Position numbers and translations under genes: made by a program
NCBI RefSeq assembly: GCF_002161555.1
Contig: NZ_NFHZ01000013.1
Span: forward strand, 1-64,000
Source: Barnesiella sp. An55
GTDB taxonomy: Bacteria > Bacteroidota > Bacteroidia > Bacteroidales > Barnesiellaceae
DNA: 64,000 nucleotides
Direction of reading: 5' to 3'
Notes under the pieces: generated by a model
Database searches by the model: none
Told to the model about the DNA's origin: nothing
What the model saw: only the letters and a program-made list of their open reading frames with translations
Shown here: piece by piece, positions 54,180-63,133 of the stretch
How positions within the stretch are numbered: position 1 is the stretch's first letter
How the letters are laid out: each line of letters opens with the position of its first letter

Positions 54180-57100
54180 TTATTTTACAGCAAACCTCAT
54201 CGAGCGGGTTCCTGCCTCAGTGACTACCTTGGCTACATATACCCCAGGGGCAAGAGTCGTCACATTGTAGCGGCACTCACTACCTGTACCACGAAGGGTG
54301 TCGATCAACGCTCCTGTCGTCGAATAGATCTCGACCGATTCGATTTCCTGTCCGACGGTATTGATAACCAAGATCTCGCTCACCGGATTAGGATAGAGGC
54401 TCCATGTAGCCGACACAGCATCGTCGATGCCCGAACCGGGTTTGGTAATCTCTATGTCATCGACCATGAAGTAAAATACGTCGGACGAAATCACATGCAA
54501 GGCCACATGTACCTCTTGTCCGTTGTATTTGCTCAAATCGACGGTAACTTTTTCCCATTTGTCATAAGGAGCCTCGCCCGATTGCACGACCTCAAAGTCG
54601 GCGGGATCGTTGCCGGTTATCGATACGCACACTTCATACTCTTCCAAACCATATTGGTCGTCAAAGCTTTGCACCTGCATGGTCAATGCCGCACCCTCGG
54701 CAGGCAACGCCAATTTGGGCGAGATCAACCAGTCGTTGTTACGTTCACCGGTATTCGTGTAGAAGGTGATACCATAGCGTTCGCCACTGGTAGGCACCAG
54801 CGAAGGAGCGCTCGCGGCCAGTGAAGGAGTTGTCATATAGGGGTTAAATGCCATGAATGCTACACCACCTGTCGGTACGGGGAATGTGAATCCCGAGACT
54901 CCATAAGCCGGAGCACCGTCACCGTCGTAGGTCGTCCATTGAGGATTGAAGTTGTCGATCGAGAAGTCGGCACAGCCTTCGAAGTCCATCAGGTAGGGAT
55001 CTCGCGGCTCGGCACTTACCACAGTTGCTTCCACGCGATTGTCTTCGGGATTTTCATCGCCCTCGATTTCGACTGTGGCAACAATGGTATAGCTACCCGG
55101 TTCAGCCATGTCGGCCGTGAATGTATATTCATTGCTTTCATAACGGCCAAGCGTTACACTTTGCGACCCGGCACTTTCGCCATTTACAGTCACCGACAAG
55201 GTTGCCGTCTGTTCCGACTGGCTATTGTTGGTCACGCGCACGACAATAGGCTGATTGCTGGCCAATATACTTTCGCCTACGGGCGACACAATGGCATTTA
55301 CCGTGTAGTCAATCTCGGCAACCTCGCCTTCGCCAAATATCGGGCGAATGGCCGGTGTACCCAAATTGGCCGAGCTTTGGTCTATAATCATATCACTATC
55401 TATCAGATAGAGAATACCGGGAGTAACGCCATCGACCACCAGACAATAACCCGAAACGCCAACAGCAATCATGTAATCGCCTGGTTCCAGAAGTTTCGGC
55501 GTGATGGAATACTCGATCTGCCCTACTTCAGAGCCTTGAGCTACTACCTCGGTAAATATATTCTGACCCAATTCATATACATTGCCATAGGTGTCGTCTT
55601 CCGTCAGGCTTTCGGGATCATATTTGTATGCAGCCAGTGTAATGTCTTGGTTGTCGGCACTACCCCAACCCACCGATATACCGGTAATGATGCTCTCGGT
55701 GGTCAAATGAATGGGTATTGCAGCAATCATCGGCATGCCCTCACCCATACCTACTGTATTGTTTTCGGTATAATTCTCGGTGTGATCAAATGCCAGGATA
55801 CCATCGGTAACCTCCAACGATACGGTCTGAGTGTTGTTATCTTCATTCGTATCGGTTGCGCCCGCGATCGAGACCGTAAATTCCAGTTGGGCCGTAGTAC
55901 CGGCTGTTGCTCCGGTAATGGTAAACTCAACGGGTACCGTAGCCGTCTCGCCAACACCAATTTCGGGAACAGAAACCGAGGCCAGTTGCGAACCGTCAAA
56001 CTCGACAACGAGATTTCCCGAAACGGGGGTTGCTCCCTTGTTACCAACAAGCACATTGCCCGAGATCGATTGAGAAACAGGAGCCATGGTAGGCATGCCA
56101 TATATGCCATCTACGCTCATATCGGAACCCAACAATTCGGTCACTTCGATATCTCTAATCATCAACGTGGACTGACATTCCATTTCATTTTGATAGAACG
56201 CGAACTGATATACGCCATCTTCGGTACATTCGTAAAGCACCTCGCCAACTACATAATTTTCTTCGGTATATTCATTTTCAACCATATGAATGTCCGAAAA
56301 CGCGCCACCATCTTTACTGCACATCAATGAATAGTTATCGGCCAACTGAATCCATCCCATATAGTTCATGCCAGCCTTGTGGGTGTAGCTGATGCGGTAG
56401 GTCGATCCGGCTTTCAGATTCAACCCCTGCGAGTATAAACTACCACCGTAGTAGCAGACCATCGCTCCCTCATCGGCTATGTACGTCCATCCGCCATCGC
56501 TGTACCATTGAGACGGACTTTCACCGGCACTGAAATCGGCCGTCACAGGCACGTCGCTCACACCGAAATGGACTGTCTTGCCACTGATTGTGTTATTGGC
56601 CAGATTGGATTCTTCTCTGCCACCATTGGTAACGACATCGGTAGCGGTTATCTGCAGCTCATACACGCCAACTTCCGAAAGATCGAGTTCGTCGGCCAAT
56701 TGCACCGTAACATCTCCTTGCGGAGCCAATGTCTCGGTCACAGATTGTTTGCCCGAGGCCACTTCGGCTCCATCGCGAAGAAGCGTCCACTCAAAAGCAA
56801 ACGAGGTGATATCCAACCCGCAGGCGTTGCCAAACGTAACATCGACGGTACCGGTGGTGAGCGAAATACCGGGAACTGGCATCGACATGGCCAAAGCACT
56901 TATATCGGCTGCTTCCACGTACTCGCCACTGCCTATTTCGACAAGGCTGAGATTGACACCGAACTGATTGGCTTCGGAATATACATGGAAGGCGAAATAA
57001 TAATCACCTGCCGTTTCGACCGAAAGATCAATTACCTCGTTATATGCACTGCCTCCGGTGAAGCTTTCATACTGGGCCAGAGGCTCCATCTCGTCCACAT

Positions 57101-57692
57101 TGGAAGTCGTGCCCCAAAGCACTTCGAAATTTTCTGGATAACTGCTCGAGAAAGCAGAAAATATAACCCTCACGTACCCATCACCTGCCGGTATCGAAAT
57201 GGGCTCTTTGGTAACCAAGTAATCATCGGAAGGGGTCACATAATCATCATTGTACTTGACCGAGACCCCACCGTTGCTGCTGTCATACTCCCAAGTTTCA
57301 TCATCATTATTTGCATTGATGATGGTCCAGTCGTCGGCAAAATTCTCGGCATTCGAAAAATCATAGAGAAATGGTACTTCCACTGCCGCAGCAGCCTGAG
57401 AAACCAGCCCATTGGATCGAAGCACGCGGTCAAACAAGTTGCGCGACTGATTGTAGTTCATAACTTTTCTACCCAACTCGACCTTGTGGCCATTCATTCT
57501 CAATTTAGAGACATTGCGACGTGCAATCTCTTTTCCTTGAACTTCGCCACCCGCGGCGTTGCTCAACCTCTGCATCTGCATTGTCGCAACCGACAAATTC
57601 CTAATCGGCTCCCCTTTAGTTACCTTTTGGAAAGCATATCCGCCCGAGATGGCCAAAGTTGCACACGCCAAAAAAGTAAACAATTTTTTCAT
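54180..57692 (-). CDS. T9SS-exported multidomain adhesin-like protein (CARDB, choice-of-anchor J)
   Basis: A 1170-residue secreted protein. The signal peptide is MKKLFTFLACATLAISGGYA. A jelly-roll/choice-of-anchor-J-like domain lies at about 105-235 (VEVPFLYDFSNAENFADDW) and again near 945-1085 (PYLMDFEGCADFSIDNF, NDWLISPKLALPAEG), of the cleaved-adhesin type. Three CARDB/Ig-like stretches lie at about 250-370, 560-640 and 790-885 (TVQLADELDLSEVGVYELQI and similar). The C-terminal 80 residues form a T9SS type A sorting domain (WSLYPNPVSEILVINTVGQE, ends TRSMRFAVK). No enzymatic motif is seen. It is transcribed alone. Confidence 0.85.
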   Translation of the reverse strand: MKKLFTFLACATLAISGGYAFQKVTKGEPIRNLSVATMQMQRLSNAAGGEVQGKEIARRNVSKLRMNGHKVELGRKVMNYNQSRNLFDRVLRSNGLVSQAAAAVEVPFLYDFSNAENFADDWTIINANNDDETWEYDSSNGGVSVKYNDDYVTPSDDYLVTKEPISIPAGDGYVRVIFSAFSSSYPENFEVLWGTTSNVDEMEPLAQYESFTGGSAYNEVIDLSVETAGDYYFAFHVYSEANQFGVNLSLVEIGSGEYVEAADISALAMSMPVPGISLTTGTVDVTFGNACGLDITSFAFEWTLLRDGAEVASGKQSVTETLAPQGDVTVQLADELDLSEVGVYELQITATDVVTNGGREESNLANNTISGKTVHFGVSDVPVTADFSAGESPSQWYSDGGWTYIADEGAMVCYYGGSLYSQGLNLKAGSTYRISYTHKAGMNYMGWIQLADNYSLMCSKDGGAFSDIHMVENEYTEENYVVGEVLYECTEDGVYQFAFYQNEMECQSTLMIRDIEVTELLGSDMSVDGIYGMPTMAPVSQSISGNVLVGNKGATPVSGNLVVEFDGSQLASVSVPEIGVGETATVPVEFTITGATAGTTAQLEFTVSIAGATDTNEDNNTQTVSLEVTDGILAFDHTENYTENNTVGMGEGMPMIAAIPIHLTTESIITGISVGWGSADNQDITLAAYKYDPESLTEDDTYGNVYELGQNIFTEVVAQGSEVGQIEYSITPKLLEPGDYMIAVGVSGYCLVVDGVTPGILYLIDSDMIIDQSSANLGTPAIRPIFGEGEVAEIDYTVNAIVSPVGESILASNQPIVVRVTNNSQSEQTATLSVTVNGESAGSQSVTLGRYESNEYTFTADMAEPGSYTIVATVEIEGDENPEDNRVEATVVSAEPRDPYLMDFEGCADFSIDNFNPQWTTYDGDGAPAYGVSGFTFPVPTGGVAFMAFNPYMTTPSLAASAPSLVPTSGERYGITFYTNTGERNNDWLISPKLALPAEGAALTMQVQSFDDQYGLEEYEVCVSITGNDPADFEVVQSGEAPYDKWEKVTVDLSKYNGQEVHVALHVISSDVFYFMVDDIEITKPGSGIDDAVSATWSLYPNPVSEILVINTVGQEIESVEIYSTTGALIDTLRGTGSECRYNVTTLAPGVYVAKVVTEAGTRSMRFAVK

Positions 57693-58001
57693 AACACTAC
57701 ATTATAAAATTACAATATGATATAATATGATTAGATTTACTACAAAAATAAATATAAATTTTAAATATAAAAAATATATTGTAACTTATTTATGTATAAA
57801 ACTTATTTTTTATTATTCCACCAGGAAAAGTAAAAGTGCTTGGGACGGCATCAAATTCACCGTCCCTGACATAACCAAGAGATGACTTTACAAAACAAAA
57901 GAATGCCTGTCAACACCCAAGGTCTCGGGGCGCCGACGGCATATGATATTGACAAAAAAGAGGAATAAAATATCGATACTCGTTTTCTATACGAAACCCG
58001 A
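57693..58001. other. Non-coding interval upstream of the T9SS gene and downstream of the sulfatase
   Basis: About 310 bases, AT-rich near 57.7-57.8 kb. A minus-strand TATTTTTG (57750-57743) lies 51 bases before the T9SS gene start and is a -7 candidate. A small dyad GGGACGG/CCGTCCC (57842-57866) sits about 136 bases after the sulfatase stop; it may be a weak terminator. Nothing else is recognisable. Confidence 0.45.
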
Positions 58002-59516
58002 TTATTGCGGCAGCGTCACCTTGAAGTAGGGATTCTCCACGTGTTGCTCGAGCACGATTTGCTTCATGGCTTCCACCCGCTCAGGATACTGCGAGGCCAG
58101 GTCGTGGTCCTCGTGAATATCGTCGGCCAGGTTGTAGAGATGGCACTTGCCCTTCTCGACAAAGAGTTTCCAGTCGCCCTGCCGCACGGCTATCTGGTCG
58201 ATCTCGCAGAACTCCCAGTAGAGGAAATCGTGCTGTTTTTGTTTCTTGTCCTTACCCAACAGAGTGGGAGCAAAGGAGAGGCCGTCGAAATAGTTGAGTC
58301 GCCCCTTGGCATATCGCTTTTCATAGTTCTTTACCCCGGTAAGGTCGCAGAAGGTAGGCAGAATATCGTAGAAGGCCAACTGATGATCATTGACCGATAC
58401 CGGCACATGACCCGGCCAGCGCACGATAAACGGGATGCGAATACCCCCTTCGTGGCACGAGCGCTTCAACCCCTTCAACTTGCCGTCACGGCCGAAAAAG
58501 GCAGGGTCGGCCCCACCCTCCTCGTGGGGGCCGTTGTCCGACGAGAAGATGACAATCGTATTCTCGGCAAGTCCTTTCTCCTCGAGCTTGGCCAGAATCT
58601 CGCCCACATACTTGTCGAGCCGCTCGATCATGGCGGCAAACTGGGCATGGGTGTGGGTCACAGGATTGTAACGGCTCCAGTAGCTGCCGTTGTATATCCC
58701 TTTGTCGCCCAATCGCTCACGGTATTTGTTGAGCAGCGAGTCCTCGGGCTGCACCAGCTCGGCATGCGGCAAAGTGTAGGTAAAGAAGCCGAAGAAAGGC
58801 TCATCGGCCGACCGGCGGTCTATCCATTCGAGTGCGGCCCGATGAATGAGATCGGCCGAGTATTGCTTGCGCAGTTCGTATCCGGCGCCCCACATGGGAT
58901 AGTCGATATTCCCGTCGAGCGTAACGCGAACCGTGGCCGTGTCGCCCAAAGCCGGGTTGTAACGATTCAAGAAGTTGGGATAATAAAGGTGTGCCTGGAA
59001 CTGGCAGATATAGCCGAAGAACTCATCGACACCCCGCTTGTCGGGCGTAGATACCGACCCCTCGTAGCCGCCGGCCCATTTGCCAAACATGCCGATAGTG
59101 TAGCCGTTTTCCTTCATCACCTCGGTAAGTATCACATGATCGGGGTCGTAGGGATGCTGCCCCACCACGGCATAGTCGTCGTTGATGCCATAGCGCACCT
59201 TGCCGCTCTCTTTCCAATACTCTTTATTGCCTCGCACCTCGCCATGGCCCGAGTGTTGCCCGGTCATGATACAGGCCCGCGAAGGTGCACTCACGGGACT
59301 GCCCGAGTAGGCTTGTGTGAAGCGCATCCCCTCCGAAGCCATACGGTCGAGGTTGGGTGTATCGATATACCGCTGCCCGTAACAACCCAGATCGCCATAC
59401 CCCATGTCGTCGCACAGGATAAAAATAATATTGGGTTTGTCGTTCTTCTGAGCCCACATCGGGGATACTGAGGCCAACAGTCCACCCCCCAGGCATAAAA
59501 GTCGAGAATATTTCAT
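58002..59516 (-). CDS. Secreted S-type sulfatase (S1 family)
   Basis: A 504-residue sulfatase. The signal peptide MKYSRLLCLGGGLLASVSPM ends at WAQ. The metal site begins NIIFILCDDMGYGDLGCYGQ (about 30-49). The active-site motif is SAPSRACIMTGQHSGH (about 76), with Ser in the formylglycine position, so activation requires anSME. FSSDNGPHEEGG (about 324) supplies further metal ligands. The target is a sulfated glycan that cannot be named. It diverges from the maturase gene, and both have strong promoters in the shared 175-base gap. Confidence 0.93.
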   Translation of the reverse strand: MKYSRLLCLGGGLLASVSPMWAQKNDKPNIIFILCDDMGYGDLGCYGQRYIDTPNLDRMASEGMRFTQAYSGSPVSAPSRACIMTGQHSGHGEVRGNKEYWKESGKVRYGINDDYAVVGQHPYDPDHVILTEVMKENGYTIGMFGKWAGGYEGSVSTPDKRGVDEFFGYICQFQAHLYYPNFLNRYNPALGDTATVRVTLDGNIDYPMWGAGYELRKQYSADLIHRAALEWIDRRSADEPFFGFFTYTLPHAELVQPEDSLLNKYRERLGDKGIYNGSYWSRYNPVTHTHAQFAAMIERLDKYVGEILAKLEEKGLAENTIVIFSSDNGPHEEGGADPAFFGRDGKLKGLKRSCHEGGIRIPFIVRWPGHVPVSVNDHQLAFYDILPTFCDLTGVKNYEKRYAKGRLNYFDGLSFAPTLLGKDKKQKQHDFLYWEFCEIDQIAVRQGDWKLFVEKGKCHLYNLADDIHEDHDLASQYPERVEAMKQIVLEQHVENPYFKVTLPQ

Positions 59517-59553
59517 GGATATCTTGTTTTTCTAATTTCACAACTACAGTCGT

Positions 59554-59585
59554 CAAATATAAAACTAAAATTCTGTTTGCCCAAA
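59554..59585 (-). promoter_or_regulatory. Promoter of the sulfatase gene
   Basis: Minus strand: TTTG at 59585-59582, TATATTTG at 59561-59554, 20 bases between them. This is a full match to the Bacteroidetes consensus. Confidence 0.8.
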
Positions 59586-59624
59586 GTGGCCCTGTATTTT
59601 TGAATTTGAAAACCCCGATTTTCA

Positions 59625-59656
59625 TTTGCCACTGCGCCCATCTTTTTTTATTTTTG
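59625..59656 (+). promoter_or_regulatory. Promoter of the anSME gene
   Basis: TTTG at 59625-59628 and TATTTTTG at 59649-59656 with 20 bases between, 36 bases before the ATG at 59692. It also rules out the longer ORF start at 59626. Confidence 0.8.
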
Positions 59657-59691
59657 CTTCAGAATATAAAATTCGATTCAAGAGCACTCTC

Positions 59692-60930
59692 ATGGAAAAG
59701 ACCCTCTATACCCCGTTTGACCGGGTGATGTATATCATGACCAAGCCGGTAGGCTCGATTTGCAACCTGGCCTGTACCTATTGCTACTATACCGAGAAGG
59801 CCAAACTTTATCGCGACACGCCTCGCCACATCATGAGCGAGAGCCTGCTCGAAAAGTTTATCAAAGAGTATATCGAGAGTCAGGCCAGTGACCATATCCT
59901 CTTCACCTGGCACGGTGGCGAAACACTGATGCGGCCGCTCGACTTCTATCAAAAGGTGGTAAAGCTGCAGGCGCAGTATGGCCGGGGTCGTGTCATCGAG
60001 AACAGCATACAGACCAACGGCACATTGCTGACCGACAGTTGGTGCCGGTTCTTCAAAGAGAACAACTGGCTGGTGGGCGTGAGTATCGACGGCCCGCAGG
60101 AGTTTCACGACGAATACCGCCTCACGAAACAGGGGCGCCCCACCTTCGTAAAGGTGATGCAGGGCATCAACCTGCTCAACAAACACGGGGTGGAGTGGAA
60201 CGCCCTGGCCGTGATCAACGACTTCAACGCCGACTATCCGCTCGACTTCTACCACTTCTTCAAAGATATCCATTGCAAATACATCCAGTTTACCCCTATC
60301 GTCGAACGCATCAATCCACATGCCGACGGCCGCCAACTGGCGGCCCCCGACGAGGAGACTCACAACGGCGTGACCGACTTCTCGGTATCACCCGAACAAT
60401 GGGGCGAATTCCTCTGCACGCTCTTCGACGACTGGGTGCGCCACGATGTGGGCGAATACTACATTCAACTGTTCGATGCCACACTAGCCAACTGGGCCGG
60501 TGTAATGCCGGGCGTATGCTCCATGGCCGAGACCTGCGGCCACGCCGGCGTAATGGAGTTTAACGGCGACGTGTATAGCTGCGACCACTTCGTTTTCCCC
60601 GAATACAAACTGGGCAATATCTACACCCACTCGCTCATTGAGATGATGAACAGTCCCCGGCAGGTGGCTTTCGGACAAAACAAGCGCGACAGTCTGCCCA
60701 CCCAGTGCAAACAGTGCGACTACCTCTTTGCCTGCCACGGCGAATGTCCCAAAAACCGATTTACCCGCACCACTACCGGCGAGCCGGGGCTGAACTACCT
60801 GTGTGCCGGCTATCACCGCTTTTTCAAGCATGTGGCACCCTACATGGATTTCATGAAGCGCGAACTCGACAACCAGCGACCACCAGCCAATGTGATGCAA
60901 TGGATTCGCGAGAACGAGAAACGGCACTGA
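59692..60930 (+). CDS. Anaerobic sulfatase-maturating enzyme (radical SAM, SPASM)
   Basis: A 412-residue anSME that oxidises the active-site Ser or Cys of sulfatases to formylglycine in the cytosol before export. The radical-SAM cluster is GSICNLACTYCYYTEKAK (about 20-38). HGGETLMRPLDFY (about 80) and QTNGTLL follow. The SPASM region has CSMAETCGHAGVM, CDHFVFPE and CKQCDYLFACHGECPKNRF (about 340), giving the two auxiliary clusters. The start at 59692 (MEKTLYTPFDRVMYIM) lies after the promoter. It probably acts on the divergent S-type sulfatase. Confidence 0.94.
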   Translation: MEKTLYTPFDRVMYIMTKPVGSICNLACTYCYYTEKAKLYRDTPRHIMSESLLEKFIKEYIESQASDHILFTWHGGETLMRPLDFYQKVVKLQAQYGRGRVIENSIQTNGTLLTDSWCRFFKENNWLVGVSIDGPQEFHDEYRLTKQGRPTFVKVMQGINLLNKHGVEWNALAVINDFNADYPLDFYHFFKDIHCKYIQFTPIVERINPHADGRQLAAPDEETHNGVTDFSVSPEQWGEFLCTLFDDWVRHDVGEYYIQLFDATLANWAGVMPGVCSMAETCGHAGVMEFNGDVYSCDHFVFPEYKLGNIYTHSLIEMMNSPRQVAFGQNKRDSLPTQCKQCDYLFACHGECPKNRFTRTTTGEPGLNYLCAGYHRFFKHVAPYMDFMKRELDNQRPPANVMQWIRENEKRH

Positions 60931-60950
60931 CAATAATATCCCCATACAGA

Positions 60951-60984
60951 CGAAGCGCTCCTGACACAGGCCAGGAGCGCTTCG
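60951..60984. terminator. Terminator between anSME and the DUF2961 gene
   Basis: CGAAGCGCTCCTG at 60951-60963 pairs with CAGGAGCGCTTCG at 60972-60984, then ATTTTAAT. The gene on the other strand ends at 61009, so it can serve both. Confidence 0.85.
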
Positions 60985-61008
60985 ATTTTAATCATTATAC
61001 TCATCGAG

Positions 61009-62976
61009 CTATTCGGTATAACAGAACACGACATAGGCTGCCTCGTTCCAACTCAGTGGTGCTCCCTCTTCCCGAGATTCGGGCTCGAGACGAATGTGCA
61101 ACATCGATTTACCACGAGTGAAGCTCTCGGGAATTTCAAACTCATCTTCAATCCAGCGCTTGTAAGGGTTACTATCGGCCAGATACCAGACTCCAACCTC
61201 TTCACCATCGACCCAAACCCGAGCACATTGCCGGGACTGCTGCTGGTCGCTGAGCCTCCGTAACCTCACGCCCCGATTCTCGGGCTGGATACCTGCCTCA
61301 AACGAACTGCCCTCGGTAAACCGCCACACGGTACCGGCTACCTCTTCGTCATCGGCATCACCCTCGAAACAGGCTACAAGCGGTGACTTCTCCACCTCTC
61401 CCCGGGCCTTGTATCGATGTTCCTTTATCGATTGGGACGAAGCAAGATTCAACCGGTCGGTCTCGACCAACACAGGCTCCTCACGCCCATAATAGAATAT
61501 GGCCCCCGAGTGTTCGAGATACTGGTTGTTATGCTCGCCCGACTCAATGCCGAAATCGAGCGATGAATAGAAGGGATAACTGTCACCCAGACATAAGCGG
61601 GTCATCGACCACGGATTGTCGCTCAACCCGTCATATCCACCCGAGGGATGCCCCTCGGCCGGGGTAGGGAATCCCCACCCGTAACAGATGTAGCTCTCGG
61701 ATCCATCACTCTCGACCTGCGGAGTGCGTATGCCATCGATGTGTACACGCACATCCCCTTCGCAAGTAATGATATGCGGCCGTTCTCCATAACACGTCAC
61801 ATGGGCAGCCACCATCTTACCCCACCCCTTTATCGAAGCGATGCGACTATCGGCTCCCGGGGTGTGCTTGCGGGCATAATAGGGCGATGAGCGAAAATAA
61901 CCGCTCCGCTCCCGATCATAATCATTGGCACCCACAGCCACTTCGGCAAAGGCCAACGTTACCGGTGTGTCACCTCGATTCACCAGTTCTACCTCGGCAC
62001 ACTCCCAAAACGGCATGGGAAAATAGTTGTAGAACCAGCCGTCGGTTGTGGTTCCCATGAGCAGATAACGGGTGTTGTTATATCCCAGCGAATTCCCGAA
62101 GAAACACCCGATGGGACACCACACATCGGCCTCGTCGTGACTGTCCCAACGCAGACGCACCCACAGATTTTGCAAACGGTCGGGATTCATATCGGCCACA
62201 TAGAGCCGCAACGAATGTATTACCCCACCCTCATTCATCTGGAGTAACGACAGGGTATCGCCCGAATCCAACGTCTGCTCGGGCCTGCGTATCCATCGCA
62301 TCGCACAAGTATCGGGATTACTGCCGGTCTGTTTCCACTGCCGAATCAACTGGCTGTAATCTTCGTTTCCCGTAAACGTCTCTATCCCATCGGGCGAAGT
62401 GTAGGCATGATAGACCACATGCCCCCAGCCTCCCTCGCCTTTCTCGCGCTGGGCTCCTTCGAGTTTTACACTCGAGGTGATGCGACAACCGTTGCGAAAA
62501 GGCATCGGTACAAAACTGCGAACCACCCGGATAGGGCCACGCCCATGATCCAGCGGCCCGATATAACACGAAGCCTGCGGTTCGGTAAAGGGATATTTTT
62601 CGCCAAACTCCGAGAGCCGTATCGTAAAACGAGGCTCACTTTCGCCATCGAAATAGAATCGGAATATGGGCTCCTCGGAGGTAAGATAACGATGCTGTAC
62701 CATATTGTAAATACAGCCAGCACCGGCCACATCGAATATGACCCATTCGCCCCGGGAGTCGGGGTAGAGATGCCAGTCCCAATCGGCATTCTCTCCATTC
62801 TTGTCGATACTGCCTTCGTATTTCACTCTCGTATTACGATCGAGTATTGGTAGCCGGGACACATCGGTCAGGCGATTCAATCCATACGACACAGGCGGAA
62901 TCGTGGACGAAGCAGATACCACCATCGATAGCCCCCACAGAACTGCCAGAGATTTTATGGAAAAGAGTTTTTTCAT
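61009..62976 (-). CDS. Secreted DUF2961/GH172-family protein
   Basis: A 655-residue protein with signal MKKLFSIKSLAVLWGLSMVV ending near SAS. The DUF2961 domain begins at about 35 (SYGLNRLTDVSRLPILD) and includes WVIFDVAGAGCIYNMVQHRY, IGPLDHGRGPIRVVRSFVPM, and PMPFWECAEVELVNRG. GH172 enzymes (DUF2961) act on fructan and arabinan-type sugars; a hydrolase role is inferred from family. It has its own promoter and a terminator towards anSME. The C-terminal ~140 residues are a beta-rich module. Confidence 0.82.
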   Translation of the reverse strand: MKKLFSIKSLAVLWGLSMVVSASSTIPPVSYGLNRLTDVSRLPILDRNTRVKYEGSIDKNGENADWDWHLYPDSRGEWVIFDVAGAGCIYNMVQHRYLTSEEPIFRFYFDGESEPRFTIRLSEFGEKYPFTEPQASCYIGPLDHGRGPIRVVRSFVPMPFRNGCRITSSVKLEGAQREKGEGGWGHVVYHAYTSPDGIETFTGNEDYSQLIRQWKQTGSNPDTCAMRWIRRPEQTLDSGDTLSLLQMNEGGVIHSLRLYVADMNPDRLQNLWVRLRWDSHDEADVWCPIGCFFGNSLGYNNTRYLLMGTTTDGWFYNYFPMPFWECAEVELVNRGDTPVTLAFAEVAVGANDYDRERSGYFRSSPYYARKHTPGADSRIASIKGWGKMVAAHVTCYGERPHIITCEGDVRVHIDGIRTPQVESDGSESYICYGWGFPTPAEGHPSGGYDGLSDNPWSMTRLCLGDSYPFYSSLDFGIESGEHNNQYLEHSGAIFYYGREEPVLVETDRLNLASSQSIKEHRYKARGEVEKSPLVACFEGDADDEEVAGTVWRFTEGSSFEAGIQPENRGVRLRRLSDQQQSRQCARVWVDGEEVGVWYLADSNPYKRWIEDEFEIPESFTRGKSMLHIRLEPESREEGAPLSWNEAAYVVFCYTE

Positions 62977-63005
62977 GGTTGTAACTTTAAGATTGTTTGC
63001 TGTTG

Positions 63006-63038
63006 CAAAATTACCGACAACCTACAAGTCGGGACAAA
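63006..63038 (-). promoter_or_regulatory. Promoter of the DUF2961 gene
   Basis: Minus strand TTTG (63038-63035) and TAATTTTG (63013-63006) are separated by 21 bases, a good consensus match, 30 bases before the ATG. Confidence 0.75.
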
Positions 63039-63072
63039 TACTTTATTATCCATTCCTTGCACTTTTATCCAT

Positions 63073-63110
63073 AAAAAAAAGTCGGTCTCCGCACACAGGG
63101 AAACCGACTT
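63073..63110 (-). terminator. Terminator after rlmD
   Basis: On the minus strand AAGTCGGTTTCC pairs with GGAGACCGACTT and is followed by eight T (63080-63073). Confidence 0.88.
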
Positions 63111-63133
63111 CTATGTTTTCGACCAACCAGGCC

